Origin: CAYRFE01 sp964423645 [NCBI: uncultured bacterium]
GTDB taxonomy: Bacteria; Macinerneyibacteriota; Macinerneyibacteria; Macinerneyibacteriales
Direction of reading: 5' to 3'
Assembly (NCBI GenBank): GCA_964423645.1
Contig: CAYRFE010000007.1
Span: forward strand, 45,901 to 109,900
Length of the DNA: 64,000 nucleotides
Below the pieces are notes generated by a model that made no database searches, was not told where the DNA came from, and saw nothing but the letters and a program-made list of their open reading frames with translations. Positions 17,947 to 28,037 of this stretch are shown in pieces. The position numbers and the translations under genes are program-made. Position 1 is the stretch's first letter; every line of letters begins with the position of its first letter.

Positions 17947-18909
17947 TTGTCGAATTTAATATTCAACGCCTTTGCCTCAAAAAAAGATTTTCAAACATCA
18001 CCACAAATTGGCGGAAATGTTACATCGGACGTATTGGATATTTATTTAAAGAATATTTTTGTTTCGCTGCTATCCGCAAAATTCAACAATCCACACGACG
18101 ATGTTGCGTTAGTGTGTAATATTTCTTTGCCGGAACGCTTTGAGCATTTGTTTCACGAGAATAATATTCAAATACTATATGTTGAGTTCACCTCATTTGT
18201 TATGCCTGCAGATTTTCATTGGGCATTGGCATTTTATAAACTGTGTGCCTATGATTGGGTAGTGGCTAATACCGAATATGATAAATACATGATGATAGAT
18301 GCGGATACTGTGTCGGTCAGGTCGTTTGATGATATTTGGGAAGAAGCGAATTATGGTTTATTGTTGTATAATATTAACCATTCATATTCTCATAAAGACC
18401 GAAAAATTATTCAGAATACATATGATAAACTTTATAAGACTGAAAATAAAAACATCATACATTACGGGGGAGAATTTATTTGTTCAAAAAGGAGTAATGT
18501 CGGTGCATTTTTAAGCGAATGTAAGAGTGTGTATACATTGATGGAAGAGAGTAATTTTACAGTAGATACGACGATCGGTGACGAGGCTTTGATTTCTATC
18601 GCGGCATCACACTTTAAGATAATTGAAGCCGGGGCATATATATATCGATATTGGACCGGTTCTTTTTACCTGGTTTCAACCAATTATATAAATAATCCCG
18701 TCTGTATCTGGCACTTACCAAGTGAAAAAAAATATGGGATGTTGTATTTATTCGAGTATATTCTTAAAAACAGGAAATTACCCGCAATTGGGAAAATGCG
18801 CTCTGCATTTGGTTTTCCTAAAAAGAAAAGACCCATTACGAGCATGTTTTTGCTCATTATATTTAAAAGAGTTGTAAATAACGTATTGCGGGGTAAAAAC
18901 TATGAATAA
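17947..18909 (+). CDS. Putative GT8-like glycosyltransferase with TTG start
   Basis: The 320-residue protein has an MMIDADTVS segment (DxD motif) near residues 117-125 after a region resembling the donor-binding part of GT-A/GT8-type enzymes. WTGSFYLV and a basic C-terminus follow. The start is a TTG directly after the fnlB stop, with GAGGGGG (17935-17941) placed correctly. The gene interrupts the fnlB-fnlC order and overlaps fnlC by eight bases. The family assignment is moderate. Confidence 0.65.
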   Translation: MSNLIFNAFASKKDFQTSPQIGGNVTSDVLDIYLKNIFVSLLSAKFNNPHDDVALVCNISLPERFEHLFHENNIQILYVEFTSFVMPADFHWALAFYKLCAYDWVVANTEYDKYMMIDADTVSVRSFDDIWEEANYGLLLYNINHSYSHKDRKIIQNTYDKLYKTENKNIIHYGGEFICSKRSNVGAFLSECKSVYTLMEESNFTVDTTIGDEALISIAASHFKIIEAGAYIYRYWTGSFYLVSTNYINNPVCIWHLPSEKKYGMLYLFEYILKNRKLPAIGKMRSAFGFPKKKRPITSMFLLIIFKRVVNNVLRGKNYE

Positions 18910-20029
18910 GTTAAAACTAATGACTATTATCGGTACCAGACCCGAGATCATTCGGCTATCAGAAGTTATAAAATGTGCTGACAAGTATTTTGACCATATT
19001 CTTGTTCATACAGGGCAAAACTGGGATCATACACTCAATCAGGTGTTTTTTGAAGATCTCAAGCTTCGCGCGCCGGATCATTATCTCGACAGCGTCGGGA
19101 AAAATCTCGGCGAAACCATGGGGAATATTATTGCGAAATCATTCGATATACTCCAAAAAGAACAACCTGATGCACTGCTGATTCTTGGAGATACCAATTC
19201 GGCATTATCAGCAATTTCGGCGAAGCGTTTAAAAATCCCGATATTTCATATGGAAGCGGGTAATCGTTGTTTTGACCAGAATGTGCCTGAAGAAATAAAT
19301 CGTAAGATCGTTGATCATATTTCCGATATCAATTTGCCGTATACCGAACATTCACGGCGGTATTTGCTTTCAGAAGGATTTCGCAAAGAACATATCTTTG
19401 TGACGGGTTCGCCGATGCGGGAAGTATTGGCGCGACATAAAGAACGCATTGATACACGAGAAATTCTGACGACGTTGGGTTTAGAGACTGGAAAATTCAT
19501 CCTCGTTTCCGCGCATCGTGAAGAAAATATTGATAATGAAAAGAATTTTATTTCGTTGATGACAGCAATAAATACAATCGCGGAGCGTTACGCTATGCCT
19601 GTGATCTATTCAACACATCCGAGGACAAAAAAATTCATTGAGCAACGTAACTTTGTATTTCACTCGCTTGTGCGCAACATACAACCACTCGGTTTTCTTG
19701 ATTATAACAAACTGCAAAAAAATGCGTATTGCGTGCTTTCAGACAGTGGTACATTATCGGAAGAAAGCGCAATACTGGGATTTCCGGGCATTCTTCTGCG
19801 AACGTCGACCGAGCGTCCGGAAGTGTTGGATAAAGGTACGGTGGTTATAGGCGGTATAACCGGTGAAGATATTGAGCAGGCTATCGAATTGGCGGTTGCG
19901 ATGAGAAAAAACAATGAGCCGACTGTTCTGGCTGAAGATTATCACGACGAGAATGTATCGGTAAAAGTAATAAAGATAATTCAAAGTTATACGAAGATCA
20001 TTAACAATGTTGTATGGGGAAAGGTTTGA
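18902..20029 (+). CDS. fnlC: UDP-N-acetylglucosamine 2-epimerase family, non-hydrolysing (FnlC/CapG/WbjD type)
   Basis: The 375-residue protein has the epimerase hallmarks GTRPEIIRLS, GDTNSALS, HMEAGNR, PEEINRKIVDHIS and DSGTLSEES. In this setting it is most likely the C2 epimerase that makes UDP-L-FucNAc, the third step after FnlA and FnlB, and not WecB. The start overlaps the preceding glycosyltransferase gene. Confidence 0.9.
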   Translation: MNKLKLMTIIGTRPEIIRLSEVIKCADKYFDHILVHTGQNWDHTLNQVFFEDLKLRAPDHYLDSVGKNLGETMGNIIAKSFDILQKEQPDALLILGDTNSALSAISAKRLKIPIFHMEAGNRCFDQNVPEEINRKIVDHISDINLPYTEHSRRYLLSEGFRKEHIFVTGSPMREVLARHKERIDTREILTTLGLETGKFILVSAHREENIDNEKNFISLMTAINTIAERYAMPVIYSTHPRTKKFIEQRNFVFHSLVRNIQPLGFLDYNKLQKNAYCVLSDSGTLSEESAILGFPGILLRTSTERPEVLDKGTVVIGGITGEDIEQAIELAVAMRKNNEPTVLAEDYHDENVSVKVIKIIQSYTKIINNVVWGKV

Positions 20030-20070
20030 GTTTTGTGCTTTTCGAGAGAGATAGAATTATTTGTTGAAAA

Positions 20071-21189
20071 ATGAAAATATTATATATTGTCAACTTACCC
20101 GCACCGTATATGGTGAATTTTTTAAACGAATTGGGTAAATTGTCTGATTTAACTGCAGTATTTGAAAAATCAGATTCTTCTGAAAGAGATAAAAGTTGGC
20201 AGAAGTATAACTTTCTATCGTTTCGCGGGATTGTACTGAAAGGGATACCGTTCTCTGCTGATAGTTCTTTTTCTCCACAAGTTATTTCGCATATTAAAAA
20301 GAATGTGTATGATTCTATTATTGTAGCAAATCCAACAACTCCTACAGGAATAATTGCTATGGTATATATGAATTTTAAGAAAATTCCATATTCTATTCGA
20401 TGTGACGGCGGTTTTGCAGGCTCACAAAAGGGATTGAAGGAATATATTAAGAAAAAAATATTTCGAAGTGCAGTGTTTTGGCTGAGTACCGCTGTTGAAG
20501 CAGATAACTATTTATTATCATATGGTGCAAAAAAGGATACAATTTTCAGATATCCGCTTTCTACGCTCTATGCTGCGGATATATTGTCGAAACCCTTATC
20601 AACGGAACAAAAAAAAGCGATACGTAAAGATTTACATATTGAAGCTGACTTTGTTATTTTGTCTGTAGGTCAGTTTATTTACAGAAAAGGTTTTGATGTT
20701 TTACTCGATGCATGTAAAAACCTCAAAAAGGATTCGTCGATAGCGGTATATATCATCGGTGGTGAGCCGACGAAAAGCATGAGAAGGTTTTGTATAGAAC
20801 ACCAACTAAAACATGTTACGTTTCTTCCTTTTATGCTAAAAGATCAATTGCAAAAATACTATCAGGCAGCAGATGTTTTCGTGTTTCCTACACGTGAGGA
20901 TATTTGGGGTTTGGTTATCAATGAGGCAATGGCCAATGGATTGCCTATAATATCTACTAATCGTTGTATTGCAGGATTGGAACTTGTTGTTGATGATGAA
21001 AATGGGTATATTGTTCCTGTGAACAATGCTGATGCTATAGCATTAAAAATTAATCGAATTGTAGAGAACCAAATCATGCGATTGGAAATGGCACAATCAT
21101 CATTAGATAAAATTCGCCACTATACACTTGAAAACATGGCAAAGATGCATATGGAAATTCTTGAAAAGTATAGGGAAAAGAGACTATGA
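20071..21189 (+). CDS. GT4 glycosyltransferase
   Basis: The 372-residue GT-B enzyme shows a donor-site pattern REDIWGLVINEAM and GLPIISTNRC, with VGQFIYRKGFDVLLDA opening the C-terminal domain. Acceptor and donor sugars are unknown. Its stop overlaps the start of the acyltransferase gene. Confidence 0.85.
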   Translation: MKILYIVNLPAPYMVNFLNELGKLSDLTAVFEKSDSSERDKSWQKYNFLSFRGIVLKGIPFSADSSFSPQVISHIKKNVYDSIIVANPTTPTGIIAMVYMNFKKIPYSIRCDGGFAGSQKGLKEYIKKKIFRSAVFWLSTAVEADNYLLSYGAKKDTIFRYPLSTLYAADILSKPLSTEQKKAIRKDLHIEADFVILSVGQFIYRKGFDVLLDACKNLKKDSSIAVYIIGGEPTKSMRRFCIEHQLKHVTFLPFMLKDQLQKYYQAADVFVFPTREDIWGLVINEAMANGLPIISTNRCIAGLELVVDDENGYIVPVNNADAIALKINRIVENQIMRLEMAQSSLDKIRHYTLENMAKMHMEILEKYREKRL

Positions 21190-21680
21190 GATCCTTATTG
21201 GTACGTTTTGTTTTATTTTGGGTGAATAATGTATTTAATGGTTCACGTTTTTTTGGTATTAAGAGGGGTTTACTACGCTTATTGGGAGTGAAAATCGGGA
21301 AGGGCACGAAAATCGTTGCCCCGGTTTATTTTGGTCCTTCAATAGCGATTACTATCGGTGAGAATTGTTGGATAAGTATGAATGTTTTTTTTGACGGCAA
21401 CGGAGCGGTCATCTTAGGTAATAATATAGATATTGCACCTCATGTTGTTTTCAACACAGGCGGGCATGAAATCGGCACACCGACTCGAAGGGCCGGAAAG
21501 GCGAAAGTATGCACGGTCACGGTTGGCGATGGCACGTGGATAGGGACACGAGTGGTCATCATCAATGATGTGAATGTGAGCGAAGGCGTTGTTGTTGCAG
21601 CGGGAGCAGTTGTTCATAAAAATGTCGAAAGTAATGTAGTCATAGCCGGCGTTCCGTTTCAAATAAAGAAAAGACTATAG
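21186..21680 (+). CDS. Hexapeptide-repeat O-acetyltransferase
   Basis: The 164-residue protein has left-handed beta-helix hexapeptide repeats ([LIV]G-x4) such as VKIGKGTKIVAP, IGENCWISMN, ILGNNIDIAPHV and VGDGTWIGTRVVI. A catalytic-type histidine sits in NTGGHEIG. This is the CoA-dependent sugar O-acetyltransferase family (NodL/WcaF-like). It probably acetylates a glycan residue. The next downstream sequence is MITE-like copy 2. Confidence 0.88.
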   Translation: MRSLLVRFVLFWVNNVFNGSRFFGIKRGLLRLLGVKIGKGTKIVAPVYFGPSIAITIGENCWISMNVFFDGNGAVILGNNIDIAPHVVFNTGGHEIGTPTRRAGKAKVCTVTVGDGTWIGTRVVIINDVNVSEGVVVAAGAVVHKNVESNVVIAGVPFQIKKRL

Positions 21681-21684
21681 ATGT

Positions 21685-21846
21685 GAAACCTTTGCAAAAC
21701 TACCATACTAATAATTTGAGCTCTCCCCAAACCCCTCTCGTTGCGATCGAGAGGGGCTTACAATGTTTTATAGTGGGGACTTCGTCCCCACACCCCTGGT
21801 TTAACGCTACAATAAAATGCGAGAATTTGAATTGTGCAAAGGTCTT
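21685..21846 (-). mobile_element. MITE-like repeat, copy 2 (inverted), with 5-bp target duplication
   Basis: This copy is in the opposite orientation to copies 1 and 3. It is bounded by GAAACCTTTGC (left) and GCAAAGGTCTT (right), imperfect inverted repeats. The five bases GATGT lie directly outside both ends (21680-21684 and 21847-21851), as expected of a target-site duplication. The hairpin core matches the other copies. The right flank touches the next start codon at 21852. Confidence 0.8.
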
Positions 21847-21851
21847 GATGT

Positions 21852-23063
21852 ATGCATAACACTGATTTGAGAGTTTTGTATATATCGCAAGCATGTTCGA
21901 AAGAATGTTATACTATGCTTACTAAGGTCTGTGATGTAATCCCTCCTGTTACAGCGCTTAAATTTAATCGTTTATTTGCTGAAGGATTGGCACATAATCA
22001 TGTGCACGTAGAATGTGTTTCAAGCCTTCCGTTCATAAATAAAAAAAACAGATCCGGTTTAGTTGACCGCGAGACGAAGGATAACGTTCAGTATACCTAT
22101 ATTTTTTCGTATTTTCGTCTTACTCGGTATTTGAAATTGTTTATCTATTCTTTCTATTACACGGTTTTGCATTGCAAAAAAAACAAAAATACGATTGTTA
22201 TTGCGGATATATATAGTGTCGCAATCGCACTGGGAGCAATATGTGCCATTATTTTTACCGGTGTAAAAAGTTATGCAATGGTAACTGATATTCCTTGTTT
22301 TATTCCTGACAAAACCATACCAACTACTCTCGTAAGAAGAATACTGCAAAACTCTTTAAAAACTATTCAAAATTGGTTGATACGACGCTTTGGAGGTTAT
22401 ATATTTCTTACCCATGCAATGAATGAGGTTATTAATAAGAAGAATAAGCCGTACGTTATAATAGAAGGTTTTTCAGATATAGCCATGACGAAATTAGTGC
22501 CTTCGCTAGAAGAAAAGTTCAAGGAAGAAGTTATTGTGTATGCGGGTTCGCTTGACAGACGATTTGGAATAGTCACACTTGTTCAAGCTTTTTTGAAATA
22601 CTCTAATCCTCATGCTCGTTTGTGGTTATTCGGAATAGGCAATGCTGCCACTGATATTAAAGAAATTGCAAAAGGTGACGAAAGAATAGTTGTTGGCGGG
22701 ATGATGCCTAATGATGAAATTATTACAATTGAAATGAAAGCTTCGTTATTGATAAACCCTCGACCTTCTGATCTTGAAATGAATAAGTATTCCTTCCCCT
22801 CAAAAACAATTGAATATATGGCTTCTGGGACACCGGTATTGACGACGCGTCTATCGGGCATACCAACTGAGTATAATGAGATGTTATATTTTTTTGATGA
22901 TGAAAGCATAGACGGTATGTGCAACACGATAGAAAAAGTTCTTTCTTTATCAAAAGAAGAATTATTCTTAAAAGGGCAGCAAGCAAAAACTTTTGTCATG
23001 AAGGATAAGAATAATCTTGCTCAAGCGAAAAGGTTTTTAGATCATGTAGCGGGTGCCGTATGA
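21852..23063 (+). CDS. GT4-like glycosyltransferase
   Basis: The 403-residue protein starts with the common RVLYISQAC strand. In the C-terminal domain it carries YAGSLDRRFGIVTLVQAF and the donor-site segment KYSFPSKTIEYMASGTPVLTT. A hydrophobic stretch near residues 115-140 suggests membrane association. The only reasonable start is ATG 21852, whose Shine-Dalgarno sequence (AAAGG, 21838-21842) lies within the end of the MITE-like element. The stop overlaps the polymerase gene. Confidence 0.85.
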   Translation: MHNTDLRVLYISQACSKECYTMLTKVCDVIPPVTALKFNRLFAEGLAHNHVHVECVSSLPFINKKNRSGLVDRETKDNVQYTYIFSYFRLTRYLKLFIYSFYYTVLHCKKNKNTIVIADIYSVAIALGAICAIIFTGVKSYAMVTDIPCFIPDKTIPTTLVRRILQNSLKTIQNWLIRRFGGYIFLTHAMNEVINKKNKPYVIIEGFSDIAMTKLVPSLEEKFKEEVIVYAGSLDRRFGIVTLVQAFLKYSNPHARLWLFGIGNAATDIKEIAKGDERIVVGGMMPNDEIITIEMKASLLINPRPSDLEMNKYSFPSKTIEYMASGTPVLTTRLSGIPTEYNEMLYFFDDESIDGMCNTIEKVLSLSKEELFLKGQQAKTFVMKDKNNLAQAKRFLDHVAGAV

Positions 23064-24367
23064 AAATAAAACCATTTAACTGGCTGATCTATTTAGTCAT
23101 TCTTGTTTTTACAATGGATTATTTTCGTTATGTATTTATCAGTGTCGCAGGCGGCTCATCGTATTATGTGTTAATGGTCGTAGCATTTGCAGCATGTCTT
23201 ATGAAAAGCAGGAGTGTTTTAATCAATATTACTTTCAAGCGATACGCAGTGTATTTTTATGTATGGTGTTGTGCCTTTATAATTGTGTATGGATTTGTAG
23301 CAACGTCTCAGTACTATCAAGACTTATTTGGTATTTCTATGGATTTATTCGCGTATCAAATGATAATAATGCTTGTCGTATTTACCATAGTAACTACTGT
23401 AATACATTTGCAGGATGACGATTTATCCCGTACAATTATCAAACTTGTAATTATTTCTATGATCATTAATGCTATTCTTACGCTACGAGCATTGGTAACA
23501 AATCCCAATATTGCACGACTTATTGCAACCGGGCAGAGTGTTAACGATGCTGATAGTTTTTATGGAATTTCAGGGTTTGCAATTATTTACGGACTTCTTA
23601 CTATAGTACCAATGTTCTTCCCATTTTTTCACGGACAAAACAAAAGGTATTCAATATTTAGTGCTGTTTTCCTTATTTTAATGGGTATTTTCATTTTCAG
23701 CGCGGGATTTACTACAGCGATAATGATTTTAGCAAGCACTCTGATTATTTATCCAATGATGCGATTATCAAAGATCAAAATTTTTATACTCGCTCCCATA
23801 TATGGTGCAATTCTATATTTTTGGGGTAACATACAAACACTCTATAATATTTTGAATTATTTGGCAGAAATAATACCGATACAAGAGGTTTCAAAGAGGT
23901 TCTATCAATTGGCATTATATCTTGCATTTAATGATGCATCAGGAGATGCATTAATGGCACGCTCTGTTGCATATCAGCGTTCACTGAGTGCTTTTATCGA
24001 ATATCCTCTCACCGGAAAGATCATTTTTTCCCCTGATTATCCTTTATCCGGTCATTCAACGATCCTTGATACGATGGGAGGACTGGGAATTGGAGGATTG
24101 CTTCTTTTTATCCTATTTTTGGTTTATAACTATAAATTTTCTACGCGAACCATTGTTGATACAAAATGGAAATCAGCTGTTTTTACGTCGCATATAGCAT
24201 TTGCCGGTGTATGCGTATTGAATCCGATTGTATCGTCTCCTGTGATTGTTATGATGTTTATGATATTTACACATATATTTCCAGCGTATATGATAAGTAA
24301 CAAGTGGGATCAAACTCAAAAAATGCAACAATCTAAGCCTATAAAAAATGACCAGGCGGTAATCTAA
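23060..24367 (+). CDS. O-antigen polymerase/ligase-like membrane protein (Wzy candidate)
   Basis: The 435-residue protein is strongly hydrophobic, with about ten to twelve transmembrane segments and a polar loop near residues 285-345. This is the topology of Wzy polymerases and WaaL ligases, whose sequences are poorly conserved. Its position among glycosyltransferases with a Wzx in the same locus favours Wzy. It overlaps the genes on both sides. Confidence 0.75.
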   Translation: MKIKPFNWLIYLVILVFTMDYFRYVFISVAGGSSYYVLMVVAFAACLMKSRSVLINITFKRYAVYFYVWCCAFIIVYGFVATSQYYQDLFGISMDLFAYQMIIMLVVFTIVTTVIHLQDDDLSRTIIKLVIISMIINAILTLRALVTNPNIARLIATGQSVNDADSFYGISGFAIIYGLLTIVPMFFPFFHGQNKRYSIFSAVFLILMGIFIFSAGFTTAIMILASTLIIYPMMRLSKIKIFILAPIYGAILYFWGNIQTLYNILNYLAEIIPIQEVSKRFYQLALYLAFNDASGDALMARSVAYQRSLSAFIEYPLTGKIIFSPDYPLSGHSTILDTMGGLGIGGLLLFILFLVYNYKFSTRTIVDTKWKSAVFTSHIAFAGVCVLNPIVSSPVIVMMFMIFTHIFPAYMISNKWDQTQKMQQSKPIKNDQAVI

Positions 24368-25647
24368 TGCGAATTTTGTGGTTTTGTAATATGCCGTTGC
24401 CTGAGGCAAGTTCTCTCATGAATGAAGAACCGTTACCGTACGGCGGGTGGATGACTTCTTTAGTATCTGTATTAAGAGAAAATGACGATATAGATTTGCA
24501 TATTGCCTTTCCTTTTTATAAAACCGTTATATCCGGTTTTGACGTTTTTCAAGGTGATAATGTTCGGTATTATCCATTTAAAATAACAAAAAAATGCCGA
24601 AACAATTTTTTATTTTCTAAGACCAAATCTCCAATAAAAGATATTATTCACTGTGTTGAGCCGGATATTATTCATATATTTGGTACGGAAGCCTCATATA
24701 TTGGCGAGATTATGGATAATTTCAATGCGTATCGAATTATTTTACATCTTCAAGGAATAACATCGATCATTGAACACCATTATACATTGTTACTGCCTGA
24801 CGCTATAAAAAGAAAAAAAACATTACGAGATTTCTTGAGAAATGACAGTATCGTAAAGCAACAGAAAGCTTTCCGAAAACAAGGTGTTCTTGAAAGAGAA
24901 TTGTTACAACGTCTACACTTTGTTATTGGAAGAACCGTGTTTGATCATGCCTGTGTCTTTCAAATAAACCCGTACATTCAATACTTTAAGAATAATGAAT
25001 CATTACGCGAATCATTTTATCATACAAGATGGGATATTCGACAATGTAAACCTAAGACAATATTCATGAGCCAAGGATATTACCCCATCAAGGGACTTCA
25101 TAGTATGCTTGAAGCATTACGTATTATAAAAGTCTTTTATCCCGAAGTATGTCTACAGGTTGCAGGAATCAACGTTATTCGACAAGATACTATTTTGGAC
25201 GGCATGCGTTTATCATCATATGGTTTTTATATTCGATCGCTAATTACTAAGTATGATCTATCAAATAATATAGTATTTACGGGTGAATTGAATGAGCAGG
25301 CCATGAGTGAGCGAATGTCTAAAGCGCATGTTTTTGTATGTCCGTCGTCTATCGAAAACAGCCCTAATTCTTTAGGGGAGGCGATGATGTTAGGGGTGCC
25401 TTGTGTGGCTTCATTTGTTGGAGGCATTCCGGATTTATTAACTCACAACTCTGAAGGATTTCTTTATCCTGCCGACGCACCGTATATGCTTGCGAACTAT
25501 ATTATGGAGATTTTCAAGGACGATGAGCTGGCAATTCGTTTTTCAAATAACTCTCAAAAACGCGCGAAAGAGACACATGATAAGATTAAAAACGCACAAA
25601 ATTTACTGAATATTTACAAATATATGCTCGAGGCGAAAAACCCATGA
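24367..25647 (+). CDS. GT4 glycosyltransferase
   Basis: The 426-residue protein has an E-x7-E donor site in ENSPNSLGEAMMLGVPCVASFVGG and the segment SQGYYPIKGLHSMLEAL at the start of its second domain. The start overlaps the Wzy stop by one base (TAATG). The specificity is unknown. Confidence 0.86.
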   Translation: MRILWFCNMPLPEASSLMNEEPLPYGGWMTSLVSVLRENDDIDLHIAFPFYKTVISGFDVFQGDNVRYYPFKITKKCRNNFLFSKTKSPIKDIIHCVEPDIIHIFGTEASYIGEIMDNFNAYRIILHLQGITSIIEHHYTLLLPDAIKRKKTLRDFLRNDSIVKQQKAFRKQGVLERELLQRLHFVIGRTVFDHACVFQINPYIQYFKNNESLRESFYHTRWDIRQCKPKTIFMSQGYYPIKGLHSMLEALRIIKVFYPEVCLQVAGINVIRQDTILDGMRLSSYGFYIRSLITKYDLSNNIVFTGELNEQAMSERMSKAHVFVCPSSIENSPNSLGEAMMLGVPCVASFVGGIPDLLTHNSEGFLYPADAPYMLANYIMEIFKDDELAIRFSNNSQKRAKETHDKIKNAQNLLNIYKYMLEAKNP

Positions 25648-26843
25648 ATATTCTTATTGCCAATACGCAAGAATTTAACCCTCAAATCGGGGGCGTTGAA
25701 AAGGTATCATCGATTTTAGCCGAAGAGTTTGTTCAGCGAGGGCATAATGTCTTTTTTTTGGCATGCGTGCAGTCACCTTATTCCAAAGAGTATACACCGG
25801 TAGTATCCCAGATACTACTGCCTGATTCGCAAAACTATGATTCCGTTGAAAATGTGACGGTATTTGTTGAGGTTTTAAGAAAATATCAGATTGATATTGT
25901 TATGAATCAGGCCGGTAATATTTACGAGTTTTCAAATTTGTGTTTTGTATCTGCCGAGTTATATGAAAAAGTAAAAGTTATTTCGGTTGTTCATATTGAT
26001 CCTGTGTACAGTTTGAAAGCGATTTCTGATTTCAGTTCGTCAATTTTACCCAAGGGGAGCATATTTCGTACTATTGCCCGAAGAGTGTTATATCCCTACA
26101 GGTATGTTTCGGCATTTTTTAAAGAAAAGAAACTCTATTCCTTTGTGTATTCCAAAAGTTTGAAAGTAGTATTGTTATCATCATATTTTAAAAAAAACTT
26201 TCAACATCTTGTGCCCCATGCAGATGCAACAAAATTAACCGCGATACTAAATCCTTCCGCAGGTAATTTGTGTCATTGCTCAATGAAAAAAGAAAATGCA
26301 TTGCTTTATATCGGACGTTTGGATTTCGCTCATAAAAGAGTAGATCGGTTACTTGAAATATGGGCACGAATGTATAAAGATTTTCCGGATTGGCGCCTTG
26401 ATATTGTTGGTGACGGCCCGATACGTGCAGAATTGGAAATGTATGTTCGCAAAAACAATATCGACAATGTTCATTTTGCAGGTATTACCGCCCCTTTTGA
26501 TTATTACTCGAAAGCACAGATTCTTTGTATGACATCTACATATGAAGGATTTCCGATGGTTTTACTTGAAGGAATGAGATATGGATGTATCCCAATTTCA
26601 TATGATAGCTTTGAAAGTATTCATGAAATAATAATAAATGGCAAGAACGGATATATAATCCCGTCATTCAATAAACGAAGTTACGAAGTGCATTTACGAA
26701 AGTTAATGGAAACGTCAGTTTTGCGTGACTCTATGAATAATAATCTTCAACGTGGTATTGAAAAGTTTGATTTGCACCATATAGCGGATGAATGGATTAC
26801 GTTATTTACGACATGTACTGTCAAACTTAATGGTGAAGTGTAA
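25644..26843 (+). CDS. GT4 glycosyltransferase
   Basis: The 399-residue protein begins MNILIANTQEFNPQIGGVEKV, a typical GT4 acceptor-domain glycine loop. It carries IGRLDFAHKRVDRLLEIW and the E-x7-E site EGFPMVLLEGM later. It overlaps both neighbours. Confidence 0.88.
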   Translation: MNILIANTQEFNPQIGGVEKVSSILAEEFVQRGHNVFFLACVQSPYSKEYTPVVSQILLPDSQNYDSVENVTVFVEVLRKYQIDIVMNQAGNIYEFSNLCFVSAELYEKVKVISVVHIDPVYSLKAISDFSSSILPKGSIFRTIARRVLYPYRYVSAFFKEKKLYSFVYSKSLKVVLLSSYFKKNFQHLVPHADATKLTAILNPSAGNLCHCSMKKENALLYIGRLDFAHKRVDRLLEIWARMYKDFPDWRLDIVGDGPIRAELEMYVRKNNIDNVHFAGITAPFDYYSKAQILCMTSTYEGFPMVLLEGMRYGCIPISYDSFESIHEIIINGKNGYIIPSFNKRSYEVHLRKLMETSVLRDSMNNNLQRGIEKFDLHHIADEWITLFTTCTVKLNGEV

Positions 26844-28033
26844 TGCAAATAACGTTTTATTCTAATTTTCTGAATCATCATCAACTGCCTTTTTGTGAAA
26901 GAATGTATGCAATGTTGGGTAGCAATTTTACATTTGTTGCGACTGAGAGAGTGCCTCAAGAACAATTAAGTCTTGGGTATAAAGATTTGAATGAATGTTA
27001 CCCCTTTGTGCTGCAGACATATAATGATGGTTCGGGTGTAGTACGGGCTCAAGAAATCGCAGATAAAAGCGACATTGTTATCATGGGTTCTGCACCATTT
27101 GAATTTGTTAAAAAACGGATTGAAGCTAATAAACTTACCTTTATTTATTCCGAGCGCTTGCTAAAGCGCGGGTTATGGCGGATACTATCACCGCGTGCTT
27201 TATATAATTGGTATAATATGTATACTAAGTATAATAAAAAAAATTTTTATCTTTTAGCTGCGGGTGCATATGCTTCGGGAGATTTTTCTTTGCTTGGCGC
27301 ATTTCAGAGCAAAATGTTTAAATGGGGGTATTTTCCGGACGTAAAAAAATGTTCGATAGATGAGTTATTGGCTATAAAAACGACTGAACCGATCTCTATT
27401 CTTTGGTGTGGGCGTTTTTTATCCTGGAAACATCCGGAAAAAGCCATTGCAATTGCAATGTTTCTGCGTACACAAGGGTATGAGTTTATATTGAATATGA
27501 TCGGTGAGGGCGAGATGGCACCGCACATTCGTAATCTTATTATTAGTAATAACCTGAGTAAATATGTGCATCTATTAGGCAGTATGCCTACTGCGAACGT
27601 GCGTGAGTATATGGAAAAGGCATCGATATTTCTTTTTACCAGTGATTACAATGAGGGTTGGGGCGCAGTATTGAATGAAGCAATGAATAGCGGATGTGCG
27701 GTAATCGCAAGTCATGCAATCGGCTCAGTGTCGTTTTTACTACAGCATGGTGTGAACGGAATGGTATATAAAAACGGCGATGATAACGAGCTTTTCAGAG
27801 AAACAGAGGAGTTGCTACAGAACGAAGCCTTACGAACGGAACTTGGTAAAAATGCGTACGCGACTATTATTACCACATGGAACGCTGAGGTTGCAGCGAC
27901 TCGTTTTATTGAATTATCTGAATGCATACTGAATAAGACTAAATGTTGTTTTCATGAAGGCCCATGCAGTCCTGTTCTTCCTGTAGCTCAGTGTAAAATG
28001 TATCGCCGATTAGTTGATGGGAAAATGGAATAA
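26843..28033 (+). CDS. GT4 glycosyltransferase
   Basis: The 396-residue protein has WCGRFLSWKHPEKAIAIA, GEGEMAPHIRNLI and the E-x7-E site EGWGAVLNEAMNSGCAVIAS, all in GT4 order. The N-terminal domain is less conserved. The start overlaps the previous stop by one base. Confidence 0.86.
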   Translation: MQITFYSNFLNHHQLPFCERMYAMLGSNFTFVATERVPQEQLSLGYKDLNECYPFVLQTYNDGSGVVRAQEIADKSDIVIMGSAPFEFVKKRIEANKLTFIYSERLLKRGLWRILSPRALYNWYNMYTKYNKKNFYLLAAGAYASGDFSLLGAFQSKMFKWGYFPDVKKCSIDELLAIKTTEPISILWCGRFLSWKHPEKAIAIAMFLRTQGYEFILNMIGEGEMAPHIRNLIISNNLSKYVHLLGSMPTANVREYMEKASIFLFTSDYNEGWGAVLNEAMNSGCAVIASHAIGSVSFLLQHGVNGMVYKNGDDNELFRETEELLQNEALRTELGKNAYATIITTWNAEVAATRFIELSECILNKTKCCFHEGPCSPVLPVAQCKMYRRLVDGKME

Positions 28034-28037
28034 TACC

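Noticed and set aside
24173-24409. 78-codon reverse ORF spanning the wzy/GT4 junction
   Set aside because: It is antisense to two well-supported genes and has no protein similarity or ribosome site.
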